A stretch of DNA of 64,000 bases from CALLMJ01 sp964493765 (lineage in GTDB: Bacteria; Bacteroidota; Bacteroidia; J057; CALLMJ01): NCBI GenBank assembly GCA_964493765.1, contig CAZBPK010000022.1, positions 15,966-79,965 on the forward strand, written 5' to 3'. This document shows positions 59,180-64,000 of the stretch, piece after piece (within the stretch, counting starts at the first letter, position 1; each line of letters starts with the position of its first letter). The translations under genes and the position numbers were made by a program. The notes below the pieces were generated by a model. The model ran no database searches and was not told the origin of the DNA. It saw only the letters and a program-made list of their open reading frames with translations.

Positions 59180-60910
59180 TTATTTCAAAGCTGCTTTAAA
59201 TTCAGCATTATCTTTATATTTCAAAAATTCTAAATCTTTATAAGCTTTGTCAGCTAATTTGCTATCTAAACTAACCGCTTTTTTAAGATTGCTAACTAAT
59301 AAATTAGTGTCAGAACTTCTAGCGCCTACGATGGCTAACACATAATAAGTTAAAGCGAAGTTAGGATCCACTCTTGTAGCAGATTCTAAATCGGTTTTAG
59401 CACCCGCTAAATCACCCATTAACAATTTACATAAACCTGCATTATATAAAGCACCTGTTTGATTTCTAACGGCATTAAATTTTTCTGCTGCATCAGGATA
59501 TTGAGCCATTTTTTCATCAATAACAGCAATATTAAAAGTAACTTCAGCAGAACTCATAGCACTCATAGAAGACTGATAATAATTTTTTGCTTCTGTCAAA
59601 TTCTTTTTGTTTTTATAAGCAACCCCTAAATTGTTCATAATAGCATGGTTATTAGGTTTTGCTTGATTGGCTTTTGTCAATAAAGGAAATGCTTCGTCAG
59701 TTAAACCTTCTTTAAGGTATATAACAGCTAAATCGTTTAATCCTCTATAATCATCGGGATAGGCATCAACAAATTGTTTTAATAATGCTTTTTTTGCTTG
59801 TAAGTTTTCTTGGCGGCTAATCGCAAATAAAAAGTCTTCTTTTTCTAGTTTACCTTTTAAGGAAGTACCATTAGTAACCGCTTGATTAGCTAAAGCATCA
59901 ATTTCAGCATCAGACAATTTATTTTCTGAACCTTCAATACGAATGGTTGCTCTACGTAAAGGAGCCAAGATTTCTTCTACTCTTCTAGCACCACCCACTA
60001 AAGCCATAATTCTTCTTTCTTTTTCATCTTCCTCATATCCAGCAGAAACAATCTCAATAATTTTAGATTTTACATCTTCAGTGTAAGGCATTGAATATAA
60101 ATTCGCTTTAAACCCTTCCCAGTCTTCAGAAGTCGTTGTTATATTAAAGAAAGTAGAGTCTAATTGAACAGTGTAACCATTATCTTTTAATTGCTTTTCT
60201 AACCATTTTTTTACTTCTTTAGAACGAGCAATAGACAAAAATCTATTTCTTGCTAAGGGACCTTCTGGAGAAGCAAAACCTGCGATAGTTACAGAAGTTG
60301 CAGGAATTTTTTTACTTAACATCTCACCGATGTTTTTAATTTCTTGTTTTTCGTATTCTGTAGGGCGGATTTTAAATACATCTTGTGGGAACTGAAATTT
60401 CGCTTCGTAAGAAACAGGAACGCTAGACTTGTGTTCATGTTTGTTTTCAAGAGTTATGTATTTATCAGCTTCATATACTAATCTTGAGGTTGTAATGCAA
60501 CATGGTGCTAATTGTGTTTCAGGCAAATCAATAGTTTTTGATTTTCTTGTATATTGGTTTTGTGCCACTAAATTTCCACCATCCATTTTCTCATTATAAA
60601 CTTGAGCTACATTTAATTTCGCTTGTGCGCCAGATTTTTTGATGTCAGGATACTTTTCACTGCTAATTCTTACTCGATCCATAGTAAAATTATCAGCACC
60701 ATTTTTTATCACCAATTTTCCATTATACTCACCACCTTTCTTAAATCCAGATTTTGGTGCTACGCTTGCTCTCACTGTAAATTTTACAGAATCAGCATGT
60801 ACTTCTAATGGATTAGGATTCACAGTTACAGAACCGCCTTTAAATCCTTTACAGCTTATTACGCCTATTGCTACCGCTGTTAAAATGCCAAAATAGCTTA
60901 TTCTATTCAT
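59180..60910 (-). CDS. OmpA-like and TPR-containing lipoprotein
   Basis: Probable outer-membrane lipoprotein (ATG at 60910, MNRISYFGILTAVAIGVISCKG with lipobox VISC). The first 190 residues are beta-rich and repeat short strands such as VKFTVRASVAPKSGFKKGGEYNGKLVIKNG. Residues about 200-330 resemble an OmpA peptidoglycan-binding domain: IRPTEYEKQEIKNIGEMLSK, VTIAGFASPEGPLARNRFLSIARSKEVKKWL. From about 385 TPR-like repeats follow (PDDYRGLNDLAVIYLKEGLTDEAFPLLTKANQAKP, NNHAIMNNLGVAYKNKKNLTEAKNYYQSSM). The same mix occurs in Bacteroidota envelope proteins linked to cell-wall anchoring. The TTG at 60916 is a less likely start. It is transcribed alone. Confidence 0.82.
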   Translation of the reverse strand: MNRISYFGILTAVAIGVISCKGFKGGSVTVNPNPLEVHADSVKFTVRASVAPKSGFKKGGEYNGKLVIKNGADNFTMDRVRISSEKYPDIKKSGAQAKLNVAQVYNEKMDGGNLVAQNQYTRKSKTIDLPETQLAPCCITTSRLVYEADKYITLENKHEHKSSVPVSYEAKFQFPQDVFKIRPTEYEKQEIKNIGEMLSKKIPATSVTIAGFASPEGPLARNRFLSIARSKEVKKWLEKQLKDNGYTVQLDSTFFNITTTSEDWEGFKANLYSMPYTEDVKSKIIEIVSAGYEEDEKERRIMALVGGARRVEEILAPLRRATIRIEGSENKLSDAEIDALANQAVTNGTSLKGKLEKEDFLFAISRQENLQAKKALLKQFVDAYPDDYRGLNDLAVIYLKEGLTDEAFPLLTKANQAKPNNHAIMNNLGVAYKNKKNLTEAKNYYQSSMSAMSSAEVTFNIAVIDEKMAQYPDAAEKFNAVRNQTGALYNAGLCKLLMGDLAGAKTDLESATRVDPNFALTYYVLAIVGARSSDTNLLVSNLKKAVSLDSKLADKAYKDLEFLKYKDNAEFKAALK

Positions 60911-60959
60911 ATTCAATTACTTTCTTTTTTAGAGTTTTGGTATATTTCTATTCAGACCA

Positions 60960-60967
60960 CAAAATTA
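60960..60967 (-). promoter_or_regulatory. -7 promoter box of the OmpA/TPR gene
   Basis: Minus-strand TAATTTTG. The 60917-61220 gap between the divergent OmpA/TPR and enolase genes holds this element and the enolase -7 box; nothing else is seen. Confidence 0.45.
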
Positions 60968-61193
60968 GAAAACTTTTGATATATAAATAAAGTTTCAAAC
61001 TTTTTTTAATTTTTTTCATGAAAAAATTACGATTTGAATTTGCGGAAAGTTTTCTAAGTACCTCAAAAAATAATTTTATTGCTTAAGAGAGTTACTAAGT
61101 TTGAGAATTCAAGTTATTAAACTTTATAGAACAAAAAAGTCTTATATTTCCCAATTTAACATTTTTATTTCCGTAACTTATTTAGAAATCCTT

Positions 61194-61201
61194 TATTTTT
61201 G
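61194..61201 (+). promoter_or_regulatory. -7 promoter box of eno
   Basis: TATTTTTG, 19 nt before the ATG at 61221. It lies inside the longer open frame that begins at 61101, so that 40-residue extension cannot be translated from this transcript. Confidence 0.55.
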
Positions 61202-61220
61202 CGAAAATTTAAAAATTGAA

Positions 61221-62507
61221 ATGAGTTTTATTGAAGAAATCAAGGCGAGAGAGATTTTAGATTCTCGTGGTAATCCCACAGTTGAAGTAGATGTTTATTT
61301 GGATAATGGAATTATTGGAAGAGCAGCTGTTCCTTCAGGTGCTTCAACAGGAAAACATGAAGCGGTTGAGTTAAGAGATGGTGAAAAAAATAGATTTTTA
61401 GGTAAAGGGGTACGAAAAGCTGTTGCTAATGTAGAATTACTTGCTAATGAACTTAGAGGAATGTTAGTTTATGAACAAGTAAAACTAGATAAAATGATGC
61501 TTCAAATTGATGGTACTGAAAATAAATCTAACATTGGTGCTAATGCTATATTGGGTGTATCTTTAGCTATTGCAAAAGCTGCTGCTCAATCTTTGGGTTT
61601 ACCTTTGTACCGCTATATTGGTGGTGTTAATGCTAGAACTTTACCAATGCCAATGATGAACATCTTAAATGGTGGTAAACATGCTGATAACTCTATTGAT
61701 TTTCAAGAATTTATGGTTATGCCTGTAAAAGCATCATCTTTTGCGGAAGGTCTTAGAATGGGTACAGAAGTGTTTCATTCCTTGAAAAAAGTTTTACATG
61801 ACAAAGGATTAAGTACTAATGTTGGTGATGAAGGTGGTTTTGCTCCTAATATATCTTCCAATCAAGAAGCAATTGAATTGGTATTAATGGCAATTGAAAA
61901 AGCCGGATATAAACCCGGTGAAGATATTTTTATTACTTTAGATGCAGCTGCTTCTGAAATGTACAATGAAAAAACTGGTCGCTACCAATTTTATAAATCT
62001 ACTAAAAAAGAAATTTCTTCTGATGAGTTAGTAAATTTTTGGGTAGAATGGTGTAATAAATACCCTATTATTTCTATTGAAGATGGTTTGTATGAAGATG
62101 ATTGGAAAGGTTGGGAAAAATTAACTCATGCTTTAGGAAACAAAATCCAATTAGTGGGTGATGATTTATTTGTTACCAATGTAAAAAGATTGCAACATGG
62201 GATTCATCAGAATGTTGCAAATTCAATCTTAGTTAAAGTAAATCAAATTGGGACATTAACCGAAACAATTGAAGCAGTTGAATTAGCTACTCGTAACAGT
62301 TACACCAATATTATAAGTCATAGAAGCGGTGAGACCGAAGATAACACCATTGCGGACATTGCAGTTGCTTTAAATTCAGGTCAAATTAAAACAGGTTCTG
62401 CAAGCCGTAGTGATAGAATTGCTAAATATAATCAATTACTAAGAATTGAAGAAGAACTTGGAGACGTTGCAATTTATGGAGGAAGCATCTTAAAGTTTAT
62501 TAAATAA
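61221..62507 (+). CDS. eno: enolase
   Basis: Glycolytic enzyme that interconverts 2-phosphoglycerate and phosphoenolpyruvate, Mg-dependent, cytosolic. The start at 61221 gives MSFIEEIKAREILDSRGNPTVEVDVYLDNG, the exact family N-terminus. Other marks: VPSGASTGKHEAVELRDG, the mobile loop Ser, LNGGKHADNSIDFQEFMVMP, the catalytic Glu and Lys regions VGDEGGFAPN and SILVKVNQIGTLTET, the metal ligands ISIEDGLYEDDW and LVGDDLFVTN, and ISHRSGETEDNTIADIAVALNSGQIKTG. The length of 428 residues is standard. It is alone and followed by a terminator. Confidence 0.98.
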   Translation: MSFIEEIKAREILDSRGNPTVEVDVYLDNGIIGRAAVPSGASTGKHEAVELRDGEKNRFLGKGVRKAVANVELLANELRGMLVYEQVKLDKMMLQIDGTENKSNIGANAILGVSLAIAKAAAQSLGLPLYRYIGGVNARTLPMPMMNILNGGKHADNSIDFQEFMVMPVKASSFAEGLRMGTEVFHSLKKVLHDKGLSTNVGDEGGFAPNISSNQEAIELVLMAIEKAGYKPGEDIFITLDAAASEMYNEKTGRYQFYKSTKKEISSDELVNFWVEWCNKYPIISIEDGLYEDDWKGWEKLTHALGNKIQLVGDDLFVTNVKRLQHGIHQNVANSILVKVNQIGTLTETIEAVELATRNSYTNIISHRSGETEDNTIADIAVALNSGQIKTGSASRSDRIAKYNQLLRIEEELGDVAIYGGSILKFIK

Positions 62508-62551
62508 TACACATAAAGCAATACTCATAAAACAATACTCATAAATTATTC

Positions 62552-62591
62552 AAAAATATCCTACCTTTTTAGTGAAAGTAGGATATTTTTT
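62552..62591 (+). terminator. intrinsic terminator of eno
   Basis: AAAAATATCCTAC (62552-62564) pairs with GTAGGATATTTTT (62578-62590), followed by more T. The stem has a 13-nt loop. Confidence 0.8.
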
Positions 62592-62622
62592 TTATTAAAG
62601 TTATTTGAAAAAATCATAAAAA

Positions 62623-62660
62623 ATACCCATATTTGGTTCCCAAAAACCAAATATGGGTAT
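62623..62660 (-). terminator. intrinsic terminator of the surface adhesin gene
   Basis: ATACCCATATTTGGTT (62623-62638) pairs with AACCAAATATGGGTAT (62645-62660). On the minus strand it is followed by a T-rich stretch, suiting the gene that ends at 62676. Confidence 0.8.
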
Positions 62661-62675
62661 CTTGGCAAAAGTGGA

Positions 62676-64000
62676 TTACCTCATCAAGGTAACTATACCC
62701 AATCTTTTAAACTTCGTTCCATCGGATTTTTGCAGTTCAATGACATAATTATACACTCCGTCAACAGCATCAGAACCATTTTTCAATTTACCGTTCCATC
62801 CAATGATATTTCCCTCAGAAGTATATAATTGAGTTCCCCAACGGTCATATACTATCATAGATTTTAAATCATAACCTTGAATTCTGGGGATAAATATATC
62901 ATTCACACCGTCTCCGTTAGGAGTAAAAACATTAGGAACTTCAAAATTACCTTCCTCAACAGTGATAGGTGCTAAAACTAAGGTGCTAATACAGCCGTTA
63001 GCATTTTTTATAGTTAGCACCACTTGATAAGTGCCAGCAGTTGTGTATCGAATGGTGGCAGAACTTGTGTTAGAAGTATCTCCATTTCCGAAATTCCAAT
63101 GCCACTCTACGGCACCGTTGGTTTGGTCAACAAAAGAAAATTCTGTATTCGGTAAAGTTACTTTTATAGGAACGGAAGGCGTAACAACAACATTAGGCAC
63201 CAAAGTATCTACTACATTCACTAAGAAAGAAGCAGTACAACCATTGTATTCATAAGTAACCAAATGTGTCCCTACCCCTGCAACAAAGCCGTCCAATAAA
63301 CTATCCGTTATACCAACTCCTATCCATGTGCCTCCTGGGGGAACGCCTTGAAGATTAATTCTATCGTAAAGGCATATAGTTGTATCATTCATAGTTCCAA
63401 CATTTTGAACGAATACGTTTACAGACGCTCTTTCACTTGTACATCCTGATGATATCGCTTCTACAAAGTAAGTTGTTGAACTACTTAAATTAGGAGTATC
63501 AAAACTATTTCCTGTTCCTACTAATACCCCACTAGAATTATACCATATATAATTATTTCCAGTCGGATTATTTACTGTCAGATTTGCAACATTTCCCGAA
63601 CATACAGAAACGTTTGATACGTCAGGTATAGGTACAATATTCTCCGTTACCACTACTTGAGCAGTTGCAGTACCTGTACAAGGTGCAGTTGCATTGACAG
63701 TGTATGTATATGTACCAGCACCGGCTAAGGCTGGTGACCATGTTCCTCCAGCATCTGGAGTACCTCCCAACGCCGCAAATAATTGTGCCGCCGTTACAGT
63801 ACTCCCTGAACATATCGTTAAAGTTCCATTCGTGCCTGCATTGGGTAAATGTTTTCCAGTTACCTCACCTTGACGGGTTGCATTTCCTGTTCTAGGTGCG
63901 TTGTCGTTGAAGGGATAGGTATAATTACCAGCACCGGCTAAAGCTTGTGACCAGTTTCCTCCCACACCTCGAGTATCTCCCAACCCAGCAAAAAATTTTG
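62676..64000 (-). CDS. large surface adhesin with tandem beta domains, PKD domain and type IX C-terminal signal (5' end outside the window)
   Basis: Partial gene; the frame stays open through the right edge. Towards the C-terminus come two copies of a 71-72-residue beta module (CSGSTVTAAQLFAALGGTPDAGGTWSPALAGAGTYTYTV and a diverged one before it), Ig-like segments with CSGNVANLTVNNPTGNNYIWYNSSG, and a PKD domain (VEWHWNFGNGDTSNTSSATIRYTTAGTYQVVLTIKNANGC). Last comes the gliding-motility-associated C-terminal domain: PNVFTPNGDGVNDIFIPRIQGYDLKSMIVYDRWGTQLYTSEGNIIGWNGK, GVYNYVIELQ. This last domain directs export by the type IX system and cell-surface attachment. SprB-like adhesins have this layout. 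The module copy nearest the window edge is much more diverged than the next one. Confidence 0.9.
   Translation of the reverse strand, partial: KFFAGLGDTRGVGGNWSQALAGAGNYTYPFNDNAPRTGNATRQGEVTGKHLPNAGTNGTLTICSGSTVTAAQLFAALGGTPDAGGTWSPALAGAGTYTYTVNATAPCTGTATAQVVVTENIVPIPDVSNVSVCSGNVANLTVNNPTGNNYIWYNSSGVLVGTGNSFDTPNLSSSTTYFVEAISSGCTSERASVNVFVQNVGTMNDTTICLYDRINLQGVPPGGTWIGVGITDSLLDGFVAGVGTHLVTYEYNGCTASFLVNVVDTLVPNVVVTPSVPIKVTLPNTEFSFVDQTNGAVEWHWNFGNGDTSNTSSATIRYTTAGTYQVVLTIKNANGCISTLVLAPITVEEGNFEVPNVFTPNGDGVNDIFIPRIQGYDLKSMIVYDRWGTQLYTSEGNIIGWNGKLKNGSDAVDGVYNYVIELQKSDGTKFKRLGIVTLMR

Noticed and set aside
61101..61220. A 40-residue N-terminal extension of enolase
   Set aside because: A -7 box lies inside it, and the family start MSFIEEIKAREILDSRGNP begins at 61221.

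Overview
The window reads as a chromosome segment of a low-GC member of the Bacteroidota (Bacteroidetes). The evidence is a gldB gliding-motility lipoprotein gene, a cell-surface protein ending in a gliding-motility/type IX secretion C-terminal domain, atpD-atpC standing apart from other ATP synthase genes, many short secreted proteins and lipoproteins of Bacteroidota type, a tRNA without an encoded CCA end, and repeated use of the Bacteroidota -7 promoter box TAnnTTTG, often only 5-20 nt upstream of the start codon. No genus can be named from the sequence alone.

Layout. 1-5200: an esterase, a DUF4412 protein, and a secreted repeat protein built from near-identical 372-bp tandem units whose frame is broken twice in this sequence. 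5200-9350 (minus strand): rsmA, tRNA-Pro(GGG), homogentisate dioxygenase, dxs. 9600-13460 (plus): atpD-atpC and two glycosyltransferases. 13450-22060 (minus): an unknown secreted protein, gldB, a YebC-type regulator with an acyl-CoA carboxylase beta subunit, an aldehyde dehydrogenase and a neutral ceramidase. 22400-24034: a two-gene accessory cassette (ABC-type AAA ATPase plus a small PD-(D/E)XK-like protein), a candidate defence system. 24300-32000: a hydrolase, a TsdA-like dihaem cytochrome followed by an OprD-like porin, a lipoprotein, and a large ABCG-type transporter with an N-terminal TerB-like region. 32100-41000: a long secreted protein, a fused acyl-CoA mutase (IcmF), an ankyrin/zinc-finger protein and a PLP trans-sulfuration enzyme. 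41069-44640: a decaying defence island containing a HindIII-like restriction gene with an internal stop, an intact DNA methyltransferase, a PIN-domain remnant, a ~128-bp imperfect palindrome and a frameshifted, truncated restriction helicase. 44650-64000: a second trans-sulfuration enzyme, a SpoIIE-type sensor phosphatase, DUF4159 and TPR proteins, an outer-membrane barrel, a SlyD-like FKBP, an SGNH/LysM lipoprotein with an MBOAT acyltransferase, an M1 aminopeptidase, an OmpA/TPR lipoprotein, enolase, and the 3' part of a large surface adhesin.

How the genes fit together. Much of the window is housekeeping and central metabolism. PccB and IcmF both act on short acyl-CoA thioesters, and HmgA degrades tyrosine. 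TsdA and the porin may form a thiosulfate or oxyanion-handling envelope unit. The SGNH-LysM and MBOAT pair looks like an O-acylation module for an envelope or exported glycan. The accessory parts are the two defence-type loci and a dispersed repeat of about 100-135 bp. That repeat is present in four copies, all in the same orientation. One copy lies in frame inside the signal-peptide region of the porin gene.

The most interesting leads are: the AAA plus PD-(D/E)XK pair; the dispersed repeat and its in-frame capture by a coding sequence; the palindrome and a related GCACATTT-GCAAA motif beside both accessory cassettes; and the selective loss of the HindIII-like nuclease next to an intact methyltransferase. 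All functional names come from motif recognition by eye. No database search was run.
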